From Waltergamsia citrina (Eukaryota > Ascomycota > Sordariomycetes > Hypocreales > Bionectriaceae): a DNA stretch of 64,000 nucleotides. This document shows, one piece after another, positions 22,302 through 33,132 of the stretch. Each line of letters opens with the position of its first letter. Position 1 is the stretch's first letter. The stretch spans positions 124,001 to 188,000 of the forward strand of contig JAKLNE010000013.1 in NCBI GenBank assembly GCA_022814615.1. Direction: 5' to 3'. The notes under the pieces were generated by a model. That model saw only the letters and a program-made list of their open reading frames with translations, had not been told where the DNA came from and searched no databases. A program made the translations under genes and the position numbers.

Positions 22302-23820
22302 TTGGCGACTACATTTCCGATCCAGCGCGCTTCCACGCCATGATCGCAAACCCCCAGCTGCAGCATCATCACCATCCCCATTCCCATCAGCATTCCCACG
22401 ACACATCATCACCTTATCGCCCCTCCTCCAAGCCCCGCCGGGCCTCCACATCGAGACCGTCCCGATCAGCATCTGCCTCCGCCAACGCGCCGCAACATCT
22501 CCACGTTGACGCCGACGCCGACGCCAAAATCGAAGAGGATCCCGTAACTGTTCAACGGCGACCGGTCGACTCTCCGCGAAGCAGCGACCCGTCGTCGCGG
22601 ATCCCCTCACCGCCACCCTCTTCATCCCCCGCCGGTGGCGCCCGTCCTTCCTCATCCGACAATGGGAAGACGGCGCCTACGACTTCTGAAATGATTACTT
22701 CTACCGTCGCGCCTAGCCACGTGCCCACCTCTTCCACAACCTCTTCTTCTTCACGCCGCCTGCAACAACCTTCACCTTCTTCCGATGACTTTCAGATACC
22801 CGTCTCTGCCGGTGCGCCGCAGCCACCGCGGCAGACTGTCATACACGTGCGCGACCTGGCCCATGTCAAGGTCCTGGCCAAGTCAGAGTCGCTCTCTGGT
22901 GGTGACGCTTCCATGCTTAACGACTCCCCACTCAAGTACGATATTAGCGCAATGCCTATAAACGATATTATCGAGATGGTGGCTGCACTTCTCACCAAGA
23001 TTACCTCCACCAACGACCTGCAACACGATGCCATGCAGCGTAATGCTACCCATCAACAGCAAGCCAACACAGGCAGCGATGCAAGTGGCTCATCCATAAG
23101 CCCCATGAGCCATTCTGTACTCGCCTTCCACGGGAAAAATGTTCCCGCAATCACTATTCACAGCTACCTAGCTCGCATTCACAAGTACTGCCCTACAACA
23201 TTCGAGGTGTTCCTGAGTCTGCTGGTCTACTTTGACCGCATGACAGAACGGGTTAATGACCTGGTCACAAAGAGTGAGGAGGCAAGGAAAATGGCAGCGC
23301 AGTCGCGCCCCGGTTCTGAGCAGCAACAACCCCGCTCCGATGTTCCCATGAAGGACACCCTTGCGGCCGAGATTCCTGACGAGAGCGATTCCGATCTTGC
23401 CGATGATGACGACGATGAGGAAATGGCGGACACCACCAACCGCAAAGAGGGCGGTAGAGTGATTACTGGACCTGAAGAGGGGCCATCTGTCCACGGACCG
23501 TCAACGTACTTTGTCGTTGACAGCTTCAACATCCACCGACTCATCATCTCCGGCGTTACATGTTCGAGCAAATTCTTCTCGGACGTATTCTACACTAACT
23601 CCAGATATGCCAAGGTGAGTTCCTTCCTTCATTCTATGTTTACAACAAGTAACCTAACCTTTCACAGGTCGGAGGTCTTCCTCTTGCCGAGTTGAATCAT
23701 CTGGAGCTGCAATTCCTCGTGCTCAACGATTTTCGATTGGCTATTCCAGTGGAAGACCTGGAAGCATACGCCACGATGCTCGTCGAGTTCTACGCACGAG
23801 AAGTCGCTTCGAAATCCTAA
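22289..23820 (+). CDS. PHO80/PCL7-type cyclin, partner of the PHO85 kinase
   Basis: Two exons, 22289-23614 and 23668-23820, joined in phase 0 over a GTGAGT..TTCACAG intron; 492 residues. Residues 1-~190 are a disordered His/Ser/Pro-rich head (with HHHHPHSHQHSH). The cyclin domain is split. MPINDIIEMVAALLTKIT and ITIHSYLARIHKYCPTTFEVFLSLLVYFDRM form the first half. An acidic insert of ~60 residues contains a DDDDDEE run. Then come FNIHRLIISGVTCSSKFFSD and, in exon 2, VGGLPLAELNHLELQFLVLNDFRL. This is the PHO80-like cyclin family, which with Pho85/CDK5-like kinase controls phosphate response, glycogen metabolism and stress. The head and insert are longer than in yeast Pho80 but usual in moulds. 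Which Pho80/Pcl6/Pcl7 subgroup it belongs to cannot be told by eye. A short frame overlaps its start. Confidence 0.88.
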
Positions 23821-24552
23821 AACGTTTAACAAGCCATTTCAATCTTTGCGCTTGTAAGACACGGCTGTATATAAGGATGGCTTACACAAACGGAGGGGCC
23901 ACATTGCATCGACACTGAGCTAGCGTCTTTCTTCGATGTCTTTCCGTTCTTCACCGTGGACGATGTCTTGATTCTTGTACGACTCAGGCGGCTTTTGTTG
24001 AACGAATTATTTTATCTGTCTTGGAACACTCGCTCGGGGATGGGGCCACGAAGAGTTGAGCACGAGGCAACTCCTGCTGGAACGACAAGGCAAGACGAGA
24101 TGTGTGGCAGCAGCATGCGAATTTGATACGTTTTTCCCCCTCCTGCTTCTCTTTTACTTGGTTAGAAAAAGGGAACATTAGGGGCTTCGTGGTGGCAGGG
24201 TCATCACGACATAAGTAAGATAGGTGGTAATATTCTCGGCATGGTTTGCAGGGAGCGGAAGGGTGGCAAAAGGTGCCAAAAGGGGGGGATTTGGGATTTT
24301 TGGTGTGTTCTTTTTTTTCTTTCATGCACAGGGCGCCAGGGGCGTTGGTAGACAGACCTGCTTTGATGGTTGAAACAACGCGAAATAGATTTGATGACAT
24401 TTTTGTTGGACGACGAAGTACCTTTTTCTTCCTCATGCACTTTTGATATTTGATATGCTTATTGTCTCAAATGGGGAGATCTCAGCTTACACCAGATCGT
24501 GAAAGGGGAGAGTGGTCTTGGAGGGGTTCGGCGTGGGCTCGCTTGGAGACCT

Positions 24553-24594
24553 GGGGGGGGGGGGGGGGGGGGGTTGGGGGGGGGGGGGGGGGGG
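24553..24594. repeat. poly-G tract
   Basis: About 40 bases of G interrupted once by TT. Together with the downstream C tract it brackets an unresolved gap. Confidence 0.9.
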
Positions 24595-24665
24595 TGCTGC
24601 TAATGAAGTCGGGTTTTATGTGGCGTGTAAATGTGTGTTTTATAACAGGAATTGTTAGGAGGATT

Positions 24666-24675
24666 NNNNNNNNNN
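24666..24675. other. assembly gap (10 N)
   Basis: Ten undetermined bases directly before the C tract. The length is nominal, so the true distance is unknown. Confidence 0.99.
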
Positions 24676-24691
24676 CCCCCCGCCCCCCCCG

Positions 24692-24727
<36 letters not shown>

Positions 24728-24749
24728 CCCCCCCCCCCCCCCCCCCCCC
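24676..24749. repeat. poly-C tract
   Basis: About 74 bases, nearly all C with a few G. It is complementary in kind to the G tract on the other side of the gap, which suggests an inverted arrangement or a sequencing artefact. Confidence 0.9.
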
Positions 24750-25178
24750 GAGACTCCTGTCGAATTTGTGACTGTAAGTTAAGTCGGTGTATCTTGGTCG
24801 TCTTCATCTGATGTTGATGAACGTCATGGATAGGAGCCTTTTGAATGACAGTTCTTCCTGGGCGGTCAGCAGAGTAAAGAGGAGAAGTGAAGGAGGAATG
24901 AATCGTTTCTGAAAGGTCGACCCCTTATGGCAGGAAGACATGGTGGTCACCTTGTTCTCAGATCTCGCTCATTTCAACTTGTTGTTTCCTTGGGGAGATT
25001 GACTGTTACGAGATTGGTGCATAGCTTGATATCACGGCTGCTTTTTCTCTTTTCTTCTCATCCACCTCGATCACAAAGATACTCACGTTCAACCACACAC
25101 ACTTCCTCGCAACATTCAAATCTATCACACAACCACAAACCAACCACAATCACCAACAGCACAAACATTCCCTCCATA

Positions 25179-25658
25179 ATGATGGCTCTCAAGAAAAAGG
25201 TAAAAGCACACCTCTCTAACTCCCTTAAACAAGCAAAAAAGGCGAAGTACCAGGCTAACACACAAAAAATCCAGATCCTCCTCATCCTCACCCTCACCCT
25301 CACAACCCCAACCCTCTCCCTTCCCACCGCCGCCGACGCCGCAGCCACCACCGTGCCCTTCCTACCATCAGGCTTCTTCGGCCCAGGCGTCTCCTCCGAC
25401 GTAGTCTACCGCTCCACAACCACCAGCGAGACTACTATGCACAGGCTCAATCCTACGGCGACTGTGTCTTCCGTCGTCATCACTTCCGTTGCTTCTGCGA
25501 CTGCTACTGATGATGATGATGATGCTGGGAAGGATAAGAGTGAGGATGGTTGGGTGGAGACTACGACGGAGTATCGTTTGCCGTTTCGGTATGGTGTGCC
25601 TCATCGGCCTTCGGGGGAGACTAAGGGACCAGGACAGCCACGTGTTTCGGGGCCTTAG
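25179..25658 (+). CDS. hypothetical protein with basic head and hydrophobic segment
   Basis: 159 residues from the first of two adjacent ATG codons (25179 and 25182) after a C/A-rich leader; codons are C-ending in the first half, which supports coding. Residues ~1-30 are strongly basic (KKKVKAHL ... KQAKKAKY). Residues ~31-47 are hydrophobic (IQILLILTLTLTTPTLSL) and are either an unusually long signal peptide or a membrane anchor with the basic part inside the cell. The rest is Thr/Ser/Ala-rich with a DDDDD run at ~112-116 and a Pro-rich end, probably extracellular and O-glycosylated. I do not recognise a family. It lies tail to tail with the tyrosinase gene, 364 bp away; I see no evidence of a functional link. 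Confidence 0.55.
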   Translation: MMALKKKVKAHLSNSLKQAKKAKYQANTQKIQILLILTLTLTTPTLSLPTAADAAATTVPFLPSGFFGPGVSSDVVYRSTTTSETTMHRLNPTATVSSVVITSVASATATDDDDDAGKDKSEDGWVETTTEYRLPFRYGVPHRPSGETKGPGQPRVSGP

Positions 25659-26022
25659 GGGTCTTATTCGAAAGCCGAATGGAGATTCCAAGAGGAAACA
25701 CATAGAAACGTCAACTGGAGATCAGGAGAAAAAGTATATCCGAGCAGTGGAATTTGAAAGATGAAACTCGGGCTTTGGAAGGACTTGGAAGCTTGGCAGA
25801 GAAATGGCAAAGTTGTGACAGTATTGGCTTCGATATAAGTAGCTGCTGGAAGCACTTGGAACTACTTTTCCCAGAAACGAACAATTAAGACGCAATTTCA
25901 TTAAGAGTGCAGACAATTCCGACCAAAATGGGACTCATTTGTTGTACAGCTATTTGAATATATAAGCATATGACCACATTACCACATTACGCATTATGAA
26001 GCACCAGCTGCAAGTCTTAATA
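25659..26022. other. convergent 3' intergenic region
   Basis: Short AT-rich space between the hypothetical gene and the tyrosinase gene; no other feature. Confidence 0.5.
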
Positions 26023-28089
26023 TCAAGGCCATAATTCAAGCATTCTCATAGTGCGCCCCCATTGGGGCAGCTCCGTCTCCGCATCAGGGACCTCAACCTC
26101 GGTTGCGGTTACTGCGACGTACAAGTCTTGTACAAAGTGCGGATCAGCTTCCATGCCGTCTCTCCTACAAACTCGAAATTGTAGAGCCACCTGTAGAAAG
26201 GGTAGAACTGAGTCTGACTGAAGGTCCGAAAGCCTTCCCGCCGCAACCATCTTCATGAGAGCTGAAGTGAGTGGCAAGCTTCCCGATATCTTGGACTGGT
26301 GGCCTGTGGAGTGATGATGCTTCATGGCAAAGATGTCTATTGAGCCGACCTCGTTGGGAGCAGTGTTCCACAAGTGACAGTTGCCCGACGGCTTTCCAAG
26401 GAAGAAGTGAACAGAGAAGCCTCCATCAAGGGCTCCGGAGTCTGTCCGCAAATTGACCACCCACTCTATGTATTGGCCATTTTTGATGATGTGCTGAGCT
26501 GGAGGGTCTTCGGCGTTGATTTTGACGTTTGGCTTCATGTCTTTCAAATTGAAAGGAACTCCACTCGCACCCCCTAGCTGTTGAGGCTTCAAGTTTAACG
26601 GCCCTGTTCGCTGTTTTAGAGAGATTGCACTTGATCCGCCATACCACTCTCTGATTTTCCTGTTCACAGATTCGCGGAGTTCTTCTTCGGGAAACAAGGA
26701 GGCGTCAGTGTCAGCGTACGTGTAGCCAAAAATCTCCATATTGCGCGCCATGTCTGAAGTCCAGAAGGTGCCATCTCCAGAGATGTAGAAAGGTGTCAAG
26801 GATGTGCTTGAATTTTGCACCTCTCCCCTGAGAGTGTTATAGCTGGTCTCCCCCGCAGCCATAGGTGACATCCAGGCATCGGGGTTGATGATCTGCCACA
26901 TGGCAATTAGTCGGTCGGTTGATACATGATGTAAAAAGAATAGAGGATCAAAAGAAGACAGAGGTACATAGGTGAGGTGACCCCGAAGCCCCCCAAAAAT
27001 GTGTATGATATCATGAATGGATTCGATAGAATCAAGTGATGAAAGATTCTGGGACACAGCCCAAGCCTTGTTGCCAAATGAATTGAAGTCTTTGTAACCT
27101 GAGAACAGTACAAATAATCGCTGCTGAATCTCAGGCAACTTAGCCAACAGAGCTTCGTTGACTTGCTCATTCATAGAAGGTGGGGAGTCAAGACTGATGT
27201 TAGTTGCCGGCGCCCTCTTGGTTTCCCCCCATGATCTCAGCTGCCACTGTTAGCTCAAGAAGCACTTGGCGGGTGGCCGCTTACTTACAGGACTCCAGAT
27301 CATGGCATCCTCTTCCACCGGATTAAAGACGTAAGAATAAAGTGGGTTCCGAATGGTTTGGACACCGCGGGGCCCATATTGCTGAATAGTGGGATGCCAA
27401 AATACTTCCGGGAAGTGCGTTGCGTCTGGAGGCGCGGCCACTGCCCAGTCCCAGTAAGGCAGCCGTATGGTCGAAGCAGCTTGCTGATAGAGCCGGCGTT
27501 CTGTTGAATTCGGAAACATACCCGCAATGGTGGTAGCCAGCCTGAAGATTTCTTGCTTTTACTTGTCAGACATGTCGCTTCCTCTGTTCGAATGGTCTCA
27601 CCTCGACAAGCGCAAGGTAGGGTCTGTGCCACATTGGGAACAAGACCGAGCTATGAGTACAGTAGCCCGACATGTTTGCACCAGAGGCGGGCTCAACACC
27701 GTTCCAAGTACGGAAAGGCACGCCATGTATTCCTGAAGTAGGTTGTAAGCCGCAAGGAAAACCTCTTGCAGGTTCCTTAGGGATATGGGCCATAAAAGCC
27801 ACTCACCTGCTACTTGATACCACGAAAGGGGATCGCTCTGGCTGACAGACTGAAACATACTCAGTGCCAGGATAAAGAGATCCCACTGGTGCTGATCACT
27901 GTGCATCTGGCGGATATCTCGCCGGTGCGGAACGCTTCCATTAGCAGCAAGTGGCAAGCGTCCCACGATGACCCTGTCCTCATCTTGTCGTCGCGTGATA
28001 CTTTCAATATCGAGGCCAAAATCGTAAGGCGGCGATTGAGCAATAGTTAACCAAAGGGCATAAAAGCACCACAGGAGAGTCTCCCTCAT
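26023..28089 (-). CDS. secreted tyrosinase (type-3 copper monophenol oxidase)
   Basis: Four exons on the minus strand: 28089-27807, 27732-27602, 27555-27289 and 27240-26023, all GT..AG and in phase; 632 residues. The introns are 46-74 bp. Residues 1-~18 are hydrophobic (LLWCFYALWLTIAQS), probably a signal peptide. The Cu-A site is GIHG (His97), GYCTHSSVLFPMWHRPY (His121 and His130), with Cys119 placed for the Cys-His thioether bridge. The Cu-B site is SIHDIIHIFGG (His303, His307) and DPLFFLHHVSTDRL (His331/332). A C-terminal ~250-residue domain follows, as in latent fungal tyrosinases, where it shields the copper site until it is cleaved. The enzyme oxidises tyrosine and catechols to quinones, for pigment formation or protein cross-linking. 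Exon 4 starts at LRSWGETKRAP; an alternative acceptor further in breaks the frame. Confidence 0.9.
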
Positions 28090-29391
28090 ATTTGTTGAAG
28101 CTCTGTGGTGCTTCGGACTGATTGCTGTTACCTCAGTCGATGCGGATGAGACTATGTGAGAGGCCTTACATGGAATCAGTTTCGTCAACACGCACGCTGA
28201 GCCAAATTCGAAAGACTCTGTACACGTGCAGAGGAATCCGCCCGAGTTCAACCCAACTCAAAGTACCTCGTGTGGTTATTGAGAAGATTCGGAAGTATCT
28301 CACTCAGGACTTGATGAAGAGTGTGGACTTCGAAGATGCGCGCGATCCTCACTTGTATGCTGAGAACCACAACACAACTGAACGCATGCGAGATTGGAAT
28401 CATCAATCCCAAGACTCCAAGATAAGCATCATTCCAAAGAAGACAGAAGGAAAAAGAGCCAGAAGACGGAGTACAAGAAAGACATGAAAGGAGGAAAAGG
28501 AGTTGGGAAACAAACTCGATGGTTGGATTTGTCTTGTCAACGGCGATGGATGCCTACCTAAGAGGAGAGCTGCTTGTTTGACGCACATACAGGAAGGAAG
28601 CAGTCTATGGAATGAATGAATGAATGAATGACGCTTGGCGCCTTCCCACATGATTTGATGACAAACAAATAAGCGAAATTTCAGCTGAGGTGCTTAAATG
28701 GATTTACTTAAAGGAAGGCGGCAACCCGCGTGTTATAGATCCGTTCCTTCTCGTAATGTACCGCTTCTCCTGTCTTCGGACTTCATGTCCGGCCTCAGCA
28801 AAAAGACATGTTAACACTAGTATTAGCTTAGATTCGAATACTTTGTTTACCTTCCTTACTGGATTGCACACTATAGTCATTCATCTCCCCAGCCATCGGC
28901 TGAAAAACCAGTTATTTATCTCGGTGGCATGGCCGCCTTTGCCGGGTCTTGTACTCAAACGGCATTGTGTATACAGGTCTGGTAACACAACCACAAGAAA
29001 GGCAGAACTGATGCCGGGCGATCGGGAAACAACTACAAACGGCAATAAAGCCATGTCCGGTATCTCTTTTCGCATGCAAGGTTCTTTCTAAAACTGGTAT
29101 CTGTTAAACTCGCCATTTTTGGGAACGCCATAAAAAGTACCCTTAAAGGCTCATGTAAATACAGTATTCCACCAAATGATGAGTTGAAAATATGATCCAG
29201 ACACTATGGTGGGACAAAAAGATAATATCAGTTAATTGCTAGCGCAGAAGGGCAGCAATGTCTAAACTCATGTCTCATGCCTTGTGGTATTAACGAGTAA
29301 TATGTACAAAAGTGTTCAAAGATGCTCCTGAAATCCCCCACACGTTTCTTCCTTACATCCCAAATTAGACAATGCTTTTCATACTCCCAGA
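28090..29391. other. intergenic, tyrosinase promoter and 3' end of RPA135
   Basis: About 1.3 kb. A GAAT microsatellite lies at 28611-28631. Frames at 28122-28487 and 28690-29091 have no recognisable product and were not called. Confidence 0.5.
28611..28631. repeat. (AATG)n microsatellite
   Basis: Five consecutive AATG units in the tyrosinase upstream region. Confidence 0.85.
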
Positions 29392-32300
29392 TCAAGCAGC
29401 AGCCAATGCTGTTGGCCGCATCGGTCCCTTTCGCGGTTCGTCTCCCCGGCCTACTCTGTACTTGAGCTTGACGCCCATGGCCGCCAGCTCCACGTCTAGG
29501 TACTTGAGCGCACCGGGGACCACAACCTGTGTGGTTTGGTCTCCCCCGACCCAAGAGTGGCCCTGGCCATCCTCCCAGATCTCCCCTTGAATCTCCGTCA
29601 AGTCAATACCTTCACTGTCGTCGAGCTTGATGGCGCAACCACGACAGCGGACAGTACTAGCCGTCTTTTTCTTACCCGATGTGAACGGCGACACTGTAGG
29701 CTGTACAGACAAGAACGAGCCGCATCGGCGGCAGATCCAAGATTTGGAATAGTCCGAGCAGTTGAGAAGACGGTCCTGGAGCAGGAAAGCTGTTCCGTGG
29801 GCGAGCAGTGCGTCGCGCTCCATCTCTCCCACACGAATACCACCACCCCTCTTCCTTCCCTTGATGGGCTGGCCCGTTGTAGGCACCACAGGACCTGTAG
29901 TGCGAACCTGGTACTTGTCGTTGACCATGTGACGCAACCTTTGGTAATACACAAGTCCAATATAGATGTCAGCGCCGAGTTCCTCGCCTGTGATACCGGA
30001 ATACATGGGCTCATTGCCATGGTAATTGTACCCAGCCTTCATCAGCTGATGACCAAAGTACTCCGCTGCCGTGTTCTCCTCGTTGAACTTGAAGGGCGTG
30101 GAGTCTTGAGCCAAGCCATGCAGAGCACCAGCTTTTCCGGCAAGTGACTCGACAAACATGCCAATCGTCATTCGAGAGGGGAAAGCGTGAGGGTTGATGA
30201 TGATGTCGGGTTGCATCCCAGACTCCGAGAATGGAAGATCTGTAGCAGGCCACTTCTGCGAGCACACACCCTTCTGGCCGTGACGAGACGAGAACTTGTC
30301 TCCGATAATGGGCGCTCGTGGCACACGAAGCTTAAGAGAGATGGTCTGAAGAGGCTCGTTTCCGGTCTCAGCCCCGATCAACCTAACCTCCTCGACGAAA
30401 CCAGTCTCGGCTTCCTTGTACTTTTCGTAGTGTGTGATGCCGTCGAGGTTGACAAGATTGCCATTATAGTCTCGTGTCACGGTATGATAAGCACAAATGA
30501 TGTCTCCTTCTGAGACTAACCGACCAATATGTGGCAAGCCGTCCTCGTCTAGCATTCCTTGGTGCGAAGCGGGAATATGGCTGTGAGGAGCAAACCCAAA
30601 CAGTTTTTCAACGCTCTTTGTAGCTTTGGTTCGAGAATCATCCTTCAAAGAGATCTTTTTGGTTTTGTAGATGGTCCCGTGTCCGAATCCTCGCTCGTGA
30701 GCGGATTTGTTCAAGATCATGGCGTCGTCCATATCATATCCGGTGTAGGAGATGACAGCAACGACAGCGTTGAAGCCATTAGGAAAATTGTCGAAGCCGT
30801 AGGTGTTGTGGAGAGGGGCACGGACGATGGGTGTCTGTCCAGTCTGAATCCGGTATGATTTGTTGTCGGTACGATGCTTGAGAGCAGTCGCTGGTGTTCC
30901 CATAGTCTGTTTGCCCATCTGGCATTGATACATATTACGAGGAGATTGATTAAAGTCGGAAAAGGGAGTCATATTCGCAAGAATAGAGAGCATGTTGGTC
31001 GGCTCAATTTCAACATGCGTCGACCGCCCTGACTCAATCTCCTGCGGCACGACAGCAATAGTCATGTAAGGCTGCTCGTAAGGCCCAACATAATCCAGCT
31101 TCTGCAGAGGCAGATACTTAGTCGGCCGAATCATGCGTGCTGGTGTTGAAGTCATGTATACACCGGGGTATGAGCCGCCTCCAGAAGGAGGCACATGGCC
31201 AATCTCAAGTTCAAGGGGAACGTTGCGCGAGCCCTCGACCTTCCAATACCTGAAGCAGTCGGCTATCCGCAGCGCCTCCTTAGGGCGGCAGTATCCAAGA
31301 ATCTTGCCATCAAGGATGACTGGAACTGATTCATCGATCAAGGCAGACGAGGTGCTCACCAGTCCCAGCTCAGTGGCAAGGGCCGGAAGGTGCGATACAT
31401 CGATAGAGTCTGTCAAGATCTGACACTTATGGGCAAGATGGTTCAACAGACCGCAGGGAGCACCATCAGGTGTATGGACGGGGCACATGAAACCCCAAGA
31501 CTCTGGCAGCAACTTTCGCACAGCAGTCGTCTTCAGCTGCGCAAAGAAAGCACCTCTATGAACCATGCGGAAGTGACTGATGAAACGCAAGAAGTTCAAC
31601 TTTTCTGCGACAACTGTAAAGCCAGCGGTTTGCTGCAGATCCAAACCTGATGGACTCTGCAAATTTCCTGTCGAAAGGAAGTACTCCAAGAGTTGACCGA
31701 GATTCTCGTTGGCTTTCCGGAAGATGGTGTTCGGGAAGTCTTTGCGGAAATCCTCAGATGTGAAAGGAACGCTAGGGTTCCTCCGCAAGTGGTCTCTCAG
31801 CGCCATCCTGACGTTCACGCTCAAGAATTCATCCAATCTCTCTTTCAAGATTTGCCCGTACAAGAAACCTCCAAGGAGAATTTCTTGGTGCTGGATAGCA
31901 TCGGGGTTGTCAACAGCACATTCCCCAGCCACTAAGGAGTAGAGCTTGCGAATCATGAAGAATAGCATGCGGAACTTGTCAGTGTCCTGCTCTGGAGTGA
32001 CGTCGATGTTGCCCAGGTGAACAAGGACGATGCGTCGAAGAAACTCGGTTCCAACTTCGTAGTTGGTCATGGTATCAGAAACCCCAAGCACGACTCTGAA
32101 CTTTTCGCCCAAAAACGCGCGGGTCTCTGACTTGGTATATAGCTGATAAGTCTTGTACTTTCGTAGGAGCAACTCTACACGGTCTGTCAAGAAAGTGTTC
32201 TTCGAAGCTTCAGATCCCACTGGACCAATGATGCCCTCGAAGATTTCACGATCGTTTGTTTCCACCAAGGCCTTCAAGATCATCATAGCGGGGACCAGGT

Positions 32301-33132
32301 ACTCGTTCTTGCGCCATGAGAAGCGGAAAGTGATGTTTCCATCATCCTGATAATGGAGGACGTTGGTCTGAGAAGTCTCATCGGGTCGGACTGATCGGAG
32401 TATAATACCGTATGGCGTATATCCAGGGCCACGACCCCGGAAGCTAGGGCGATAGATTGCCATTGGAAAGTTTCGCTTGTTCAACTGCAGCATTCGAATG
32501 ATCTTTTCGATTCCGTTGACGATGAAGTAGCCTCCGAGCTCTTCGGACTCTTCTTTGTGTTCGACCAATTGCTTCGGCGACATGCCCTGCAAATGACATC
32601 GATTCGACTAATGACCGGTCAGTCGTCGAATCTCACAATAGTGGAACAAGCTCACCTTTAGCATGATGGGCACCTGACCAAGCTCTCGCACGAATTCGAC
32701 AGGGTCGCCTCCGTTAATCTGGTACTCAAAGGTTGCAGAGAGCCTCCCACGGTATGATGAATGTCGTTCTCGACATTCGGCAGGGAAAATTTCTCGGTTT
32801 TTGGCCAGCTTGTTAGATGGCGGGATCTGTGCCTTTGAGAGGGACACATCTTTGTAGCGAATCCTCAATATGTTCTTCCCCTCCGGACCAGACCGCTCGT
32901 CTCCATCAAGGAACACCTTGGTGCCAATATCTCGTATCCCGTGAGCGAGAAGGCCCAGACCATGTTTGCTATCATCATGGAAGATGCGATCGAACGACTC
33001 TATGTGGGGGTTTACAGCGGCTTGAAGTGCCGGATATGCTGTATGATCTGAGGGTGGGTTTCTAAAGAGGTCCTCTCGTCGAAGGGTATTGTAGGAATGA
33101 TCCCATTCTGTGTCTGTGGCAGAGGGTGCCAT
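29392..33132 (-). CDS. RPA135: RNA polymerase I second-largest subunit
   Basis: Two exons, 33132-32656 and 32607-29392, joined in phase 0 across a 48 bp intron (GTGAGC, CTGAC branch, CATTAG); 1230 residues, close to yeast Rpa135 (about 1200). The exon junction restores VPIMLK-SNRCHLQGMSPKQLV, and the fork motif EELGGYFIVNGIEKIIR follows at once. Other signatures are RPDETSQTNVLHY (polymerase I type), GYDMDDAMILNKSAHERG (catalytic-centre acidic pair), GDKFSSRHGQKG (hybrid-binding), and a C-terminal CRRCGSFL ... CRGCAIKLD zinc site. It forms half of the active cleft of the nucleolar enzyme that makes the large rRNA precursor. Start choice is supported by an ATG in CCATGG context. Upstream is 3.2 kb of gene-poor DNA. 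Confidence 0.96.

Larger units (their letters stand above)
23821..25178. other. intergenic region with homopolymer-flanked assembly gap
   Basis: 3' region of the cyclin gene, then a G tract, a run of Ns and a C tract (separate entries), then a C/A-rich leader for the next gene. A frame running through the C tract gives only proline and is an artefact. Confidence 0.6.

Noticed and set aside
24450..24782. frame running through the C tract
   Set aside because: Crosses the assembly gap and encodes only Gly- and Pro-runs; artefact.
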